Assembly: GCF_950295315.1 (NCBI RefSeq)
Contig: NC_080181.1
Span: 39,895,375-39,959,374 of the forward strand
Source: Erinaceus europaeus
Lineage: Eukaryota > Chordata > Mammalia > Eulipotyphla > Erinaceidae
Direction: 5' to 3'
Length of the DNA stretch: 64,000 bases
Shown here: piece by piece, positions 42,351 through 52,693 of the stretch
How the letters are laid out: every line of letters begins with the position of its first letter
Numbering within the stretch: position 1 is the stretch's first letter
The notes under the pieces: model-generated
The model's input: only the letters and a program-made list of their open reading frames with translations
Told to the model about the DNA's origin: nothing
The model's database searches: none
Program-made: the position numbers and the translations under genes

Positions 42351-42897
42351 TATGGAACCAGATCATACCCCTGAGTGTGTTAGACATAGGTTTCCCCAAA
42401 AAAATATTAGTTAGGATCAGATAACTCACAGAGAATTAGGACAAACCTTTTTTTTTTTTTTTTTTTAACCCTGAATCGTCCATAGATGAATAAGAATGCA
42501 GGAGCCAGGCACGAAGTTTAGGACTCTTAAAAGTTCTGGGTCCACGCAACAGAGTGAAGTAATGTATAAAGTCAGGTTACTATCTGTAATCCCCAACTAT
42601 TCAGGAGGATTTTGTGAATATAACAACTTGTTCTCAGTTATATTAGGGGGATTCCTGGATAGACTGTTTTTATAGAGAAGAGGACGTAGACTTGAGTTGT
42701 TGGTTTATCTCAGGAGATTGAGGGAATATTGAGATATTGACACTGCACAGTTATAATAGCTAAAGCAGCCAGGATAATTTCTCAAATTACACGTTTCTCA
42801 TGTGCAGTTTAAGGGTAATTTGACTTCATTGAATCATAGCTTGAAACTCCTATAATTATATGATTCTTTAATAATTCTATCCTTTTAAAATATTGTT
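42351..42897. other. Unassigned sequence with an 18-base poly(T)
   Basis: A poly(T) run at about 42449-42467 could be the A-tail of a minus-strand retrocopy, since the 430 bases to its right (AACCCTGAATCGTCCATAGA onward) have no repeat identity I know. No open frame supports a gene. Confidence 0.35.
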
Positions 42898-43100
42898 TTT
42901 TAAAAAATATTTATTTATAGAGACAGAGAATAACTGAGGGAGAAGGAGGAGATAAAGGTAGAGAGGAAGAGAGACACCTACAGCACTGCTTCACTGTTTG
43001 TGAAGTTTCCCCCCTGCAGGTGGGGACCAGGGGTTTGACCTGGGGTCCTTGTGCACTATAATGTGTGCACTCAACTGGGCGTACCATCACCAAGCCCCTC
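42898..43100 (-). mobile_element. tRNA-derived SINE, type B
   Basis: AAAATATTTATTTATAGAGAC, GGAGAAGGAGGAGATAAAGG, CTTCACTGTTTGTGAAGTTT, GGGTTTGACCTGGGGTCC and a head complement ending CATCACCAAGCCCC. Confidence 0.87.
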
Positions 43101-44164
43101 TTATATGGTCTTAAAAAAAAAAAAGAAATAGAAACTATTAAGTCAGAATTACTAAATCAAGCAGATTTAGGATAAATATTTCTTTGGGTACTACTGATTT
43201 TCTATAATGTCTCTGTCATGAAATCTATAATAGTTCTTATGACCTTGTCCTCAGGGTCTTTGTTTTAATGTTAAGCCAAAAATCAGCTTGGGTTTACTCT
43301 TTTTAATTAAGAAAAAGAAAATGTTGTAAATCACAAACTCATGTGTAGCTTAGAGATACTGAAGAGACTGTGTTTTGTTTTTCCATGTGACAGGTTTTTT
43401 TTTCATTCTTTCAGGTTATTTATTTACTTTGCTATATGTTATAGTGTATATTTGCTTTATCTTAATCTCTTTTTGCAAATTTGAGGTTTTTCCTCAGCTG
43501 ATGACCCACTCAATAGGTCTAGCTAGTTGCAGAGAAAAATGCTAAAAATCATAGATAAATAGAAATCACATGAGCTTCATGGGTCAGCCTATATTACATG
43601 TAAATATTTGCATTAAGTTTATGAAAATAATATAGGATCTGGGAGTTGACATGGTAGATAGAATGCTGGGCTCTTAAGCATGAAGCCCTAAGTTTATTTC
43701 CCAGCCTTCCATGTGCCAATGGCTACTGCCATCATGCATTCTGGGAGATGGCTATGCCACTATAATGGGAATCACATTGAATGGAACCAGGTGTGATGTT
43801 CTTTTAAGCCCCTGGACTTCATATTAAGGGCAATGGGATACCATTTGCAGGGGTTGTGGCACAATCAGATTGGACCTAAATCTGGTTAAGTTTGGAATTT
43901 CTATTGGTAGTAGGTTGAAGAAGCTGAAGATGGACTCAAGTGGCTGTTAAATGACCACAATAGTAGATTATAAATATCTGACATGGGGGCATTGGAAGCT
44001 TCAGCCTCTACAGCAACTTGAGAATCTGATATAGGAGCTAGTTCACACTAATCACTCCTCAGCCATTTTCCTCTGGGGCTCCCATTCTAGTTAGCATGGC
44101 TCAGAACTCTACTTACCATCCTGAAAGTCTACTGTTATCTGTTCTTTCTTTTTCTAAAAGGTTT
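43101..44164. other. Mostly unassigned sequence with one SINE fragment
   Basis: Apart from the type C fragment at 43637-43725 I recognise no feature. No credible reading frame is present. Confidence 0.4.
43637..43725 (+). mobile_element. tRNA-derived SINE, type C, fragment
   Basis: GATCTGGGAGTTGACATGGT, AGATAGAATGCTGGGCTCTT and AAGCATGAAGCCCTAAGTTT correspond to the sense type C head, with a decayed box B. Confidence 0.6.
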
Positions 44165-44375
44165 GAATTTATTTATTTATTTATTTATTATTGGATAGAG
44201 ACAGAGAGAACTTTAGATGGGTGGGGAAGATAGAGAGGGAAAGAGACAGAGCAGCCCTGTTTCATAACTTGTGGAGCTTTCCCCCTGCGGGTGGGGATCA
44301 GGGGTTTGAACCTGAGCACTGAGTCCTTGTGCACTGTAATGTGTGCTTAACCAAGTGTGCCACTGCCTGGCTCCT
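44165..44375 (-). mobile_element. tRNA-derived SINE, type B
   Basis: (ATTT)n, ATTGGATAGAGACAGAGAG, CATAACTTGTGGAGCTTTCC, GGGGTTTGAACCTGAGC and GTGCCACTGCCTGGCTCC. Confidence 0.88.
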
Positions 44376-44851
44376 TTGATGTGTGTTCTTTGTGTTGTCC
44401 TACTTCTTCTACTGTTGCCCAATATTTCTGCTCCATTTTTCTCTCTGAAGCTTTGTTTCTGAAGTTTCTCCTTGTTCCCCTGTGTTTAGTAATGCATTGC
44501 AGGACTTATGTGGATAGATTTGAAAGTATTGGTCAGTCCTACTCAGGACTGCACCCCAGATGAGTGTTGATATCCCATGGAACTGTTGTTTTGTGTGGAT
44601 CCAACATGGAGTCCTGAAAGCAGCAATGAGACTCTCCAAAAAAATTGATTCAATCAAACTCTGGGAATTCTAAGTGGAAACAGGATTTTCAGGCTTATAG
44701 TAGATAAACTACAAATGAGCGATCAAAAAGGAACCATAGCAGAAAATTATAGTTCATCTAAAAACCAGAAAAAAAGGAGCTTAAAGGAATTGTTGTTTGG
44801 AAGGTAGTTATTGGTTCAACCACATATCTAGCTAAGTAAAGTGTGGTTTAG
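44376..44851. other. Unassigned sequence
   Basis: Overlapping frames at 44357-44563 (plus) and 44409-44657 (minus) have no recognisable domains. Confidence 0.35.
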
Positions 44852-44978
44852 GGATGGGGTGATAGCATAATGGTTCTGCAAAAGACTTTCATAGCTGAGG
44901 CTCTGGGGCCATAGGTTCAATCCCCAGCACCACCGTTAGCCATCTCTGTGTCTATCTTTGTCATTAAAAAATACTTAA
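44852..44978 (+). mobile_element. tRNA-derived SINE, type D
   Basis: GGGATGGGGTGATAGCATAA, TGGTTCTGCAAAAGACTTTC and AGGTTCAATCCCCAGCACCA, then an A-rich tail. Confidence 0.8.
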
Positions 44979-44981
44979 AAA

Positions 44982-45298
44982 GGGGTGCAGGCAGTAGCGC
45001 AGTGGGTTAAGCATATGTGGCACGAAGCTCAAGAACTTGTGCAGGAATCCTGGTTGGAGCCCACTGCCCCCAACCTGCTTTACAAGTGGTGGAGTAGGTC
45101 TGCAGGTGTTTGTCTTTCTCTCACTTCTCTATCTTTCCCTCCTCTCTCTATTTCTCTCTATCCTATCTAACAACAATAACAACAAAAACAATAAGAAGAA
45201 AAATGACGACAAACAAAGACAACAGAGGGGAAAAAGTAGCCTCCAGAAGCAGTGAATTCATAGTGCAGGCACCGAGCCCCAGCGGTGACCCTGGAGGC
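44982..45298 (+). mobile_element. tRNA-derived SINE, type A
   Basis: GGGGTGCAGGCAGTAGCGCA, GGTTGGAGCCCACTGCCCCC (mutated box B), CTCTCTCTATTTCTCTCTAT, an AACAACAAAAACAATAAG segment, GCCTCCAGAAGCAGTG and CCCTGGAGG. Confidence 0.88.
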
Positions 45299-45365
45299 AA
45301 TATATATATATTAAATATATAAACATAAATATATAAATATATATTAAATATATATATATTAAAGA
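45299..45365. repeat. AT-rich imperfect (TATA/TTAAATA)n repeat
   Basis: An AT-rich tract at the SINE 3' end. It can fold back on itself and probably derives from the SINE tail. Confidence 0.8.
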
Positions 45366-45599
45366 AAACCCTTAGTTTATCCTTTGAATACTAAAGATCA
45401 AAATTAGTGTGATCCTGGTGACTTCATTGAAAGGTAGTATGCACATCATCTACTCAACTCCAGATGCAAAATACATGTGTAGAATTGCACAAAAGGAAAG
45501 AAAAAAAAAAAGAAAGCAATAGCATATTTGACGTTAAACATATCAGAGAATATATTCAACGCTATAATATGCTCAGACCCTTTAAATCCAATTAAATTA

Positions 45600-45728
45600 A
45601 TTTGATAGATAAAGGTAGAAGAAGAGAGAAATCACAGCACTGAACTTCCTTCAACAAGATGGGAGCTGAACTTGCATATAGGTCACACACATAACAAAAC
45701 AGCACACTATCCAAGTGAGCTATTTCAC
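45600..45728 (-). mobile_element. Degenerate SINE, type E
   Basis: AGGTAGAAGAAGAGAGAAATC, GGGAGCTGAACTTGCATATAG and GCACACTATCCAAGTGAGCT. It adjoins the target site of L1-III. Confidence 0.65.
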
Positions 45729-45743
45729 TGACCTTTACTTTTT
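45729..45743. repeat. L1-III target-site duplication, left
   Basis: TGACCTTTACTTTTT, repeated exactly at 48524-48538. Confidence 0.95.
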
Positions 45744-47218
45744 TTTTGACTAATTTTTTTAAAATTTATTTTTTATTTAAGAAAGGATAAATTAACAAAA
45801 CCATAGGGTAGGAGGGGTACAACTCCACACAATTCCCACCACCCAGTCTCCATATCCCATCCCCTCCCCTGATAGCTTTCCCATTCTCTATCCCTCTGGG
45901 AGCATGGACCTAGGGTCATTGTGGGTTGCAGAAGGTGGAAGGTCTGGCTTCTGTAATTGCTTCCCCGCTGAACATGGGCGTTGACTGGTCAGTCCATACT
46001 CCCAGTCTGCCCCTCTCTTTCCCTAGTAGGGTGGGTCTCTGGGGAAGCGGAGCTCCAGGACACACTGGTGGGGTCTTCAGTTCAAGGAAGCCTGGCTGGC
46101 ATCCTGATGGCATCTGGAACCTGGTGGCTGAAAAGAGAGTTAACATACAAAGCCAAAAAAATTGTTGAGCAATCATGGACCCAAAGGTTGGAGAGGAAGT
46201 GTTGGGGGGGTACTCACTGCAAACTCTAGTGTACTTCTGCTTTCAGGTATATATTTTGCACTAGTTTATGGATACGTGTGAACATATGCTCTCTCTCACA
46301 GAACCTGGTCCATTACTTTGTTAGAAAGTGATCCACCTGGGATGGAATTAAAGAATACTATGAAAGGAAAGGTCTCACCTGAGTAATGAAGCTGAAGGGT
46401 TGTCGTTCCACACCTGATGTCTCTGGACACAGTCTGAAGTGAAGCATGTTGAGGTGGCAATTGTTGTGTTGATTAGGTTGCGATCGGCAGATGCAATATC
46501 ATTTGTTATGGATTGGGAGAGGCATGCGGGAAAGTGGGCCCTATCCAATGGTTCCAGGACTGGGGGAAGTAGAGGCTCTATAGTGGAGATGTGAGGTTCC
46601 TGCTGTCTTAGGGTTCAAAAAGACAATGTATAGTTAATGTTATCATCACATTATTTCGTAATTGGGTTAACTTTGAAAAGTCCTTTTGTTAGGGTTTGCT
46701 GTATAGTACCTAGTATCTTATATAGCTGTGCCACTGGTTGCTTCTGATCTACTTGGTCTAGGCTTTTGAGAGAGGCTGCATATCAGATACACAGCCTATA
46801 TATAAAAATATTCAGTCTGTGTTTTAAAAACTTCGAGGCATATAATTAATTTCCCCCTCTCATATTAATTAACTAGTGATTTATATGTATATAAACACCA
46901 TTCCCACCACCAAAAGACTGTGTCCCATCCCACCCCCACCCCCACACCCCACGGGCACAGGAAGCCACATGTCCACCCTCCCCCTCACCACAGGGGTTTT
47001 ACTTTGGTGCCCTACTTTCAATTTAGTCAGATCCTGCTTTTAGTTTCCCTTTCAGATCTTCTTTCTCAACTTCTGTTGATGAATGGGATCATCCCATACT
47101 CATCTTTATCTTTATGACTTAGCTCACTTAACATAATTCCTTCTAGTTCTGTCCAAGATGGGTCAGAGAATGTGGGTTAATTGTTCTTCATAGCTGTATA
47201 GTATTCCATTGTGTATAT

Positions 47219-47757
47219 TTACCACAGCTTTCTCAGCCACTCATCTGTTGTTGGGCACCTGGGTTGCTTCCAGGTTTTAGCTATTATGAATTGTGCTGCT
47301 ATGAACATAGGAGTACACACCTCTTTTTGGCTGGGTGTCATGGAGTCCTTGGGGTATAACCCCAGGAGAGGAATTACTGGATCATATGGAAGGTCCATGT
47401 CTAGCCTTGTGAAAGTTCTCCAGAGTGCTCTCCACAGAGGCTGGACCAATTTACATTCCCATCAGCAATGCAAAAGGGTTCCTCTGTCCCCACAGCCTCT
47501 CCAACATTTGTTGCTGCTGTCCTTTTTGATGTATGCCATTCTTACAGGAGTGAGGTGGTATCTCAATGTTGTCTTTATTTGTATTTCTCTGACAATCAGT
47601 GACCTAGAGCAGTTTTTCATATGTTTGTTAGCCTTTTGGATCTCCTCTGAGGTGAATGTTTTGTTCATATCCTCTGCCCATTTTTGGATGGGGTCATTTG
47701 CTTTTTGGGTGCTAAGTTTGCTGAGCTCTTTATATATTTTGGTGATTAGTTTCTTAT
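47219..47757 (-). pseudogene. L1-III ORF2 C-terminal part (sense half)
   Basis: Minus-strand frames 47462-47668 and 47219-47449 encode [19 protein letters not shown], the zinc-knuckle [14 protein letters not shown], then VQPLWRALWRTFTRLDMDLP and YDPVIPLLGLYPKDS. This is the ORF2 end, broken by a frameshift between the two pieces. The region to the left (46950-47218) covers the remaining C-terminal codons in decayed form. Confidence 0.85.
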
Positions 47758-47764
47758 CTGATCA

Positions 47765-48523
47765 AAGAAATGAAAGACTTGTATACTGAAAACTATGAGT
47801 CGCTACTCAAGGAAATAGAAACTGATACCAAGAAATGGAAAGACATACCATGCTCATGGATTGGAAGAATAAATATCATCAAAATGAATATTCTTCCCAG
47901 AGCCATATACAAATTTAATGCAATACCCATCAAAGTTCCACCAAGCTTCTTTAAAAGAATAGAACAACAGTACAATCATTTATATGGAACCTGAAAACAC
48001 CTAGAATTGCCAAAACCATCTTGAGGAAAAGAAACAGAAATGGAGGCATTACACTCCCAGATCTCAAACTATATTATAAAGCCATCATCATCAAAACAGC
48101 ATGGTACTGGAACAAAAATAGGCGCACAGACCAGTGGAACACAATTGAAAGCCCAGAGATAAATCTCCACACCTGTGGACATCTAATCTTTGATAAGGGG
48201 GACCAAAGTATTAAATGGAAGAAGGAGGCTCTAAAGAACCTTTAATAAATGGTGCTGGGAAAACTGGGTTGTAACATGCAGAAGAATGAAACTGAACCAC
48301 TTTATCTCACCACAAAAATCAAACTCCAAATGGGTCAAAGACCTGGATGTTAGACCAGAAACAATCAAATACTTAGAGGAAAACATTGGTAAAACACTTT
48401 CCCACTTACACCTCAAGGACATCTTTGATGAAATAAACCCAATTTCAAGAAAGACTAAAGCAGAAACAAACCAATGGGACTACATTAAATTGAAAAGCTT
48501 CTGCATATCCAAAGAATGGGAGA
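47765..48523 (+). pseudogene. L1-III ORF2 segment, inverted half
   Basis: Plus-strand frames 47770-47994, 48021-48245 and 48286-48540 encode [40 protein letters not shown] and [20 protein letters not shown]. These match L1-II at 38647-39366. The last residues of the third frame come from the target duplication, not from L1. Confidence 0.9.
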
Positions 48524-48538
48524 TGACCTTTACTTTTT
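48524..48538. repeat. L1-III target-site duplication, right
   Basis: An exact copy of 45729-45743. Confidence 0.95.
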
Positions 48539-48544
48539 AAAAGT

Positions 48545-48655
48545 ATTATACATATTTTTTTCTCATGCCTGAGGCTCCAAAGTCTCAGGTTCAATACCTC
48601 ACACCACCATAAACTAGAGCTGAACAGTACTCTGGTAAAAGAAAAAAAAAAGTAC
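48545..48655 (+). mobile_element. tRNA-derived SINE, type D, 5'-truncated
   Basis: CATGCCTGAGGCTCCAAAGTC, AGGTTCAATACCTCACACCA and GAACAGTACTCTGGTAAAAG, then poly(A). Confidence 0.7.
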
Positions 48656-48671
48656 TTTTTTCTCCACTAGC

Positions 48672-48780
48672 AGTGAAAGAATGGTCCGGGTGTATTTTTT
48701 TCTCCTTCTCAATCTCCCACTTCCTTCTTAGTTTCTCTCTGTCACTATCCAGTACATAAATAAAATATTAAAAAATATTT
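48672..48780 (+). mobile_element. tRNA-derived SINE, type B, 3' part
   Basis: AGTGAAAGAATGGTCCGGGTG, TTTCTCTCTGTCACTATCCA and a CATAAATAAAATATTAAA tail. The head is missing. Confidence 0.55.
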
Positions 48781-48782
48781 TT

Positions 48783-49048
48783 TGGTCATCTTCTTTATAA
48801 TTGGGGCTTGGTGTCTGCACTGTGAATCCACCTTATCTTGTGGTCATTTTCCCCCACTTTTTTTGTTTTGTTTTGATAGAGACAATGAAATTGAGAAAGA
48901 AGGGGAGATAGAAAAGAAGAAAGAAAGACACCTTCAGCACTGTTTCACTATTCATGAAGTATCTCCCCACAGGTTATGGGCAGGGGCCTTGAACTCTGGT
49001 CTTTGTATGTGGTAATGTATGTGCTCTATACATTGCTATCTGGCTCCC
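48783..49048 (-). mobile_element. tRNA-derived SINE, type A/B-like
   Basis: GGGGCTTGGTGTCTGCACTG, GACAATGAAATTGAGAAAG, GACACCTTCAGCACTGTTTC, GGGGCCTTGAACTCTGG and a head ending TGCTATCTGGCTCCC. Confidence 0.75.
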
Positions 49049-49182
49049 TTAATTTTATTTTTATTAATCAAATCAAACCTGACTATTAAAAAATGAAGCT
49101 TCTTTCCCATGTGACCATGAGAGGAGAAATATAACTGATTCTTGGAAGAATCAGGCACACATGAACGTTTCTGTGTGCCTGT
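49049..49182. other. Short unassigned spacer
   Basis: No recognisable feature. Confidence 0.35.
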
Positions 49183-49185
49183 TTC

Positions 49186-49240
<55 letters not shown>

Positions 49241-49412
49241 TTTTCTTTCTCCTTCCTTCCTTCCTCCCTTCTCTTTCTTTCTTTCTTTCTTTCTTTCTTC
49301 TTTCTTTCTCCTTCCTTCCTTCCTCTCTTCTTTTCTTTCTTTCTTTCTCTCTTTCTTTCTTGTTTTCTTTCTCCTTCCTTCCACCCTTCTTTCTTTTTTT
49401 CTTTCTTTCTTT
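49183..49412. repeat. Large (CTTT)n/(CCTT)n polypyrimidine tract
   Basis: About 230 bases of CTTT and CCTTCCTTCC units, all pyrimidine on the plus strand. It creates spurious long Phe/Ser and Lys/Glu/Arg open frames in several registers on both strands. It is likely to be length-variable. Confidence 0.95.
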
Positions 49413-49424
49413 CACTTTGTATTA

Positions 49425-49658
49425 CCATCAAGATTAGTTGGGGCTTGCTGCTCCACTGCTTCCAGCAACCATTATTTACTTTTTAAATATAATTTTCTAA
49501 TTTATTTGGTAGGACAGAGACAAAATTATAGAGGAAGGGGTGATAGAGATGAAGAGAGAAAGACAGACACCTGTAGACTTGCTTCACCACTCATGAAGTG
49601 CCCCCCCATCCCGCCACAAGTGGGAAGTGGGAGCTTGAACCTGGTCCTTCCTCAAATT
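49425..49658 (-). mobile_element. tRNA-derived SINE, type A/B-like
   Basis: CATCAAGATTAGTTGGGGC, GGACAGAGACAAAATTATAG, GACACCTGTAGACTTGCTTC and GGGAGCTTGAACCTGGTCC. The CTTT tract lies against its 3' end and may have grown from its tail. Confidence 0.7.
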
Positions 49659-50175
49659 TCATCTGCTATAATTTAACCTTTAGGTTCCTAATTATTAAAC
49701 ACAAATTTTCTGCTTTATATCTTAAATCTCACAAGAGATTTAAATATTTCTGAGCTATAGTTCATTTCACATGTGAAAACTCAGATTCACAGGAACTCTG
49801 TTAAAACCAAATTAACCTTGAATTTCAGAAAAAAAAAAACTTTTTTCTGTCTTGTGTCGGTATTGAAGTTGAGAAGGAAAGATTACCGAGTAAGCTAAAC
49901 AGAAGCTATTCAAATGGTCTAGTCACAGAGATAATTAATTACCTGTATTGTTACCTTACCCACCTCATACGCTCAGCAATTCGTATTAATAGCCTTATTA
50001 ATAAATTGGACATGGGAATTTGAAAATAATATCATTTGGATAGAGAATTACAAGATAAAAAACATACTGAAAGTTCAGAGAATTTTAGAGAAATTCTAAT
50101 GTTAAAACAAAAAATAGGCATGGAGTGTATTTATACAACATAATCACTGAACAGAGTGTTTTTCACATATATATA
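49659..50175. other. Unassigned sequence
   Basis: The first bases (TAATTTAACCTTTAGGTTCC, then TTTTCTGCTTTATATCTTA) resemble a short piece of the long L1 3'UTR. The rest is unrecognised. Confidence 0.35.
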
Positions 50176-50387
50176 TCTTTTAATTTTATTTATTTATTAC
50201 TGAATAAGAGAGAGAGATTGGGTGGGAAGCAGGAGATACAGAGGAAGAGGTACAGAGAAATACCTGCAGCACTGCTTCACCACTTGTGAAGCTCTCCTCC
50301 TGCAGGCGGTGACCAGGGCCTTGAACCCAGGTCTTTGGGAACTGTAGTGTGTACACTTACCCAGATTTACCACCGCCTGGCCCCCTG
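50176..50387 (-). mobile_element. tRNA-derived SINE, type B
   Basis: TTTATTTATTTATTACTGAAT, GAGAGATTGGGTGGGAAGC, CACCACTTGTGAAGCTCTCC, GGGCCTTGAACCCAGG and CACCGCCTGGCCCC. Confidence 0.87.
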
Positions 50388-50587
50388 GATAAATATTTTT
50401 GACAGGGAGCACCTCTATATAATTTTAATAGAATGAGTTATAATAATCAGGTTATAGAAGAACATGCAGATTTTATTCTTAAGGGTGTACTTCAGGGTCA
50501 GCAAATTCAGTTAGATAGTACACTTGCTTCATCATAGGGATGACCCAGGTTTGAGCGCTGCACCTTCTTCATCGAGAAAGCTTAGGT

Positions 50588-51040
50588 GCTAAACCTAGAA
50601 GCAACCCAGGGGTCCAACAACAGATACATGGCTGAGAAAGTTGTGGTCTATATACACAATAGACTACTACTCAGCTCTTAAGAATGATGAATTCACCTTC
50701 TTCACCTCATCTTGGGCAGAGCTTGAAGGAATTATGTTAAGTGGAGCAAGTCAGAAACAGAAGGATGAAAATGGGATGATTTCACTCATAGAAACTGCAA
50801 AACCATGATCGGAAGGGAAAACACTAAGCAGAACTTGAACTGGAGTTGTTGTATTGCACCAAAGACTTTGGAGGTGGGCATGTGGGGTGGTTTCAGGTCC
50901 TGAAACATGATGGCAGAGAAAGACCTAGTGGGAGTTGTATTGCTAAATGGAAAACTGGGAAATGCTATGCACGTACAAACTATTGTGTCTTACTGTCAAC
51001 GTAAACCATTAATTATCCAAAAAAGAAATTTAAAAAAACA
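50588..51040 (+). mobile_element. L1 3' end (ORF2 tail and short 3'UTR), L1-II lineage
   Basis: Sense copy starting inside ORF2 (CCTAGAAGCAACCCAGGGGT, ATGGCTGAGAAAGTTGTGG) and continuing through ORF2 codons to GGATGATTTCACTCATAGAA. The 3'UTR follows to CCATTAATTATCCAAAAAAG. It is collinear with 39935-40360. 5'-truncated. Confidence 0.85.
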
Positions 51041-51183
51041 GAAAGGAAAGAGAATCACTTTAGGAACAGATTTATGTATATCTAATTAAATTTACAAACA
51101 GGGAGACAGGAGATATGAAGCCTGAATATAAATGCATGCAAATGCCACTACAGTTGTGTAAAACTTTAAAAGTGTCTTTTTGG
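51041..51183. other. Short unassigned spacer
   Basis: No recognisable feature. Confidence 0.35.
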
Positions 51184-51312
51184 CTGAGCTAATGGATAGA
51201 GTACTAGACTTGCAAATATGAAGCCTTGAGTTCCTTTCCCTGGCACATGGCATCATTTATGCCAGGATGATACTCTATTTTTCTCTATCATTAACAAGTA
51301 AATAAATTTAAA
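51184..51312 (+). mobile_element. tRNA-derived SINE, type C, degenerate
   Basis: TTGGCTGAGCTAATGGATAGA, GTACTAGACTTGCAAATATGA, AGCCTTGAGTTCCTTTCCCT and an AAGTAAATAAATTTA tail. Confidence 0.65.
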
Positions 51313-51479
51313 TAATTTTTTGTATTTGATGTTCTAATCCAATTGAAATGTCTTAAAATATTTTGCCTGTTTATGAACACCCTACATGGTCAAAGAAGTC
51401 ATTAAATAGCTGAATCTTAAAGCAGTTAAAAAAAAACACATAAGGCTAGGTAGGTAGCATAATAGCTATATGAAAGACT

Positions 51480-51768
51480 TTTTAAATAGTTTTTTAAATT
51501 TATAAAATGGAAATATTGACAAGACTATAGGATAAGGGGTACATTTCCACAAATTGCCCAGCCCCAGAGCTTCATACCCAATCTCTTCTCTTGTTAGCTT
51601 CACTATTCTTTATCCCTCTGGGAGTATGGACCCAGGATCACTGTGGGGTGCAGAAGGTGGAAGTTCTGGCTCCTGTAATTTCTTCTCCACTGAACATGGG
51701 TGTTTGCAGACTGATCCATACTCCCAACCTGTCTCTCTCTTTCCCTAGTGGGGCAGGGTTCTGGGGAG
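51480..51768 (-). mobile_element. L1, long-3'UTR lineage, 3'UTR only
   Basis: AGACTATAGGATAAGGGGTAC, CTCTGGGAGTATGGACCCAG, AGGTGGAAGTTCTGGCTCC and TCTCTTTCCCTAGTGGGGCA. About 290 bases, 5'-truncated. Confidence 0.8.
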
Positions 51769-51895
51769 GTGGGGTGTCATGAGTGGTGAAACTGTGCTGC
51801 AGGTCTATCTCTCTATCTTTCTATCTTTGTCATTTCTATCCCCTTTCTTATAAATGTCTTTCTATCTTTATCCTAAAGAAATGTAAAAGTGCTTA
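51769..51895 (+). mobile_element. SINE tail fragment, type A/B-like
   Basis: GTCATGAGTGGTGAAACTGTG, GCTGCAGGTCTATCTCTCTA, then TATC-rich sequence. The head is missing. Confidence 0.5.
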
Positions 51896-51944
51896 AAAAG
51901 AAAGCATGCAAAAAACTAAATCTGATTTTGTTTGTTTTAGCTAG

Positions 51945-52072
51945 AACAGAAAGGCAATGAGTGAAAGAGGGATGTCATAGCATGAAAGCTTGCTCATTGT
52001 AGTGCAGCTTGGACTTGAACCTGGGTTGCTTCCATGTCAAAGCAGCACACTATCCAAACAAGGTTTTATTTT
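51945..52072 (-). mobile_element. Degenerate SINE, type E
   Basis: AAAGGCAATGAGTGAAAGAG, GCTTGGACTTGAACCTGGGT and AGCAGCACACTATCCAAACA. Confidence 0.6.
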
Positions 52073-52242
52073 TTAATAGTTCTATCTTTTTTAATAGAGG
52101 AACCATATGATCAAAGTAGTCAGAATAGAAGATGAGTGTAGAAAATTAAATTAATTATTACCCATTTAACAGTATTTTCACTTTTGCTATTAAAAAATTG
52201 GTGGAACTGGGCTTCATGTTAATTTCACTGCTTCACACAACC

Positions 52243-52457
52243 TTTTTTTTTCTTCTTTCTATTGAACAGGTGTAAAACAGAAAGGAAGAGAGACAGAGAC
52301 AGAGAGAAAATACACAGAGAGAGACAGAGAGAGAGAGACATACATTGTCCTCCACTGCTCATGAAGCTTCTCTCTTGCAGGTAGAGCCTAGGGGCTTGAT
52401 CCTTGGTTCTTGTGCAGGTAACAGAGAGCTCTACCTGGTGAACCACCAGTTGGTCCC
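52243..52457 (-). mobile_element. tRNA-derived SINE, type B-like
   Basis: Poly(T), AGAAAGGAAGAGAGACAGAG, a (GA)n stretch, CTCATGAAGCTTCTCTCTTG, GGGGCTTGATCCTTGG and AACCACCAGTTGGTCCC. Confidence 0.75.
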
Positions 52458-52612
52458 TTGATTTCTTATTGTAGGGAAAACTTTCATGTCTGAACTGAAA
52501 CTCCTTTTTTTGTCAAATGGCATACTACACTGCCCTGCTCCCCGCCCCTGCAAACCCTTCGGGGAATTATTTTATAATCAATCTTTACTTTTCTACCATA
52601 GCCTTCTTTGTT

Positions 52613-52693
52613 TTAAGATTTTATTTATTTATTAATGAGAAATATAGGAGCAGAAAGAGAAAGAACCAGACATCACTCTGGTTTATGTGCTGA
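52613..52693 (-). mobile_element. tRNA-derived SINE, type C, 3' fragment
   Basis: AAGATTTTATTTATTTATTA, ATGAGAAATATAGGAGCAG and ACCAGACATCACTCTGGTTT. The head is lost after 52693. Confidence 0.75.

Larger units (their letters stand above)
45744..48523 (-). mobile_element. LINE-1 (L1-III), 5'-truncated and 5'-inverted, long 3'UTR
   Basis: A single 2.78-kb insertion bounded by 15-bp duplications. Read on the minus strand, 47760 back to 45744 is sense: ORF2 C-terminus, then about 1.2 kb of 3'UTR ending TTGTACCCCTCCTACCCTAT and an A-rich tail. 47765-48523 holds the preceding ORF2 segment in the opposite orientation. Inversion of the 5' part is the hallmark of twin priming during L1 insertion. 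The 3'UTR flows into ORF2 without any internal poly(A), so the widespread long 3'UTR repeat belongs to an L1. Confidence 0.92.

Noticed and set aside
47211..47789. A 192-codon plus-strand frame beginning MYIYHSFLSHSS
   Set aside because: It is antisense to the ORF2 C-terminus of L1-III. The minus strand carries the recognisable zinc knuckle and IPLLGLYP block.
49036..49676. Long Phe/Ser-rich and Lys/Glu/Arg-rich frames on both strands
   Set aside because: They are produced by the CTTT repeat, which has no stop codons in several frames.
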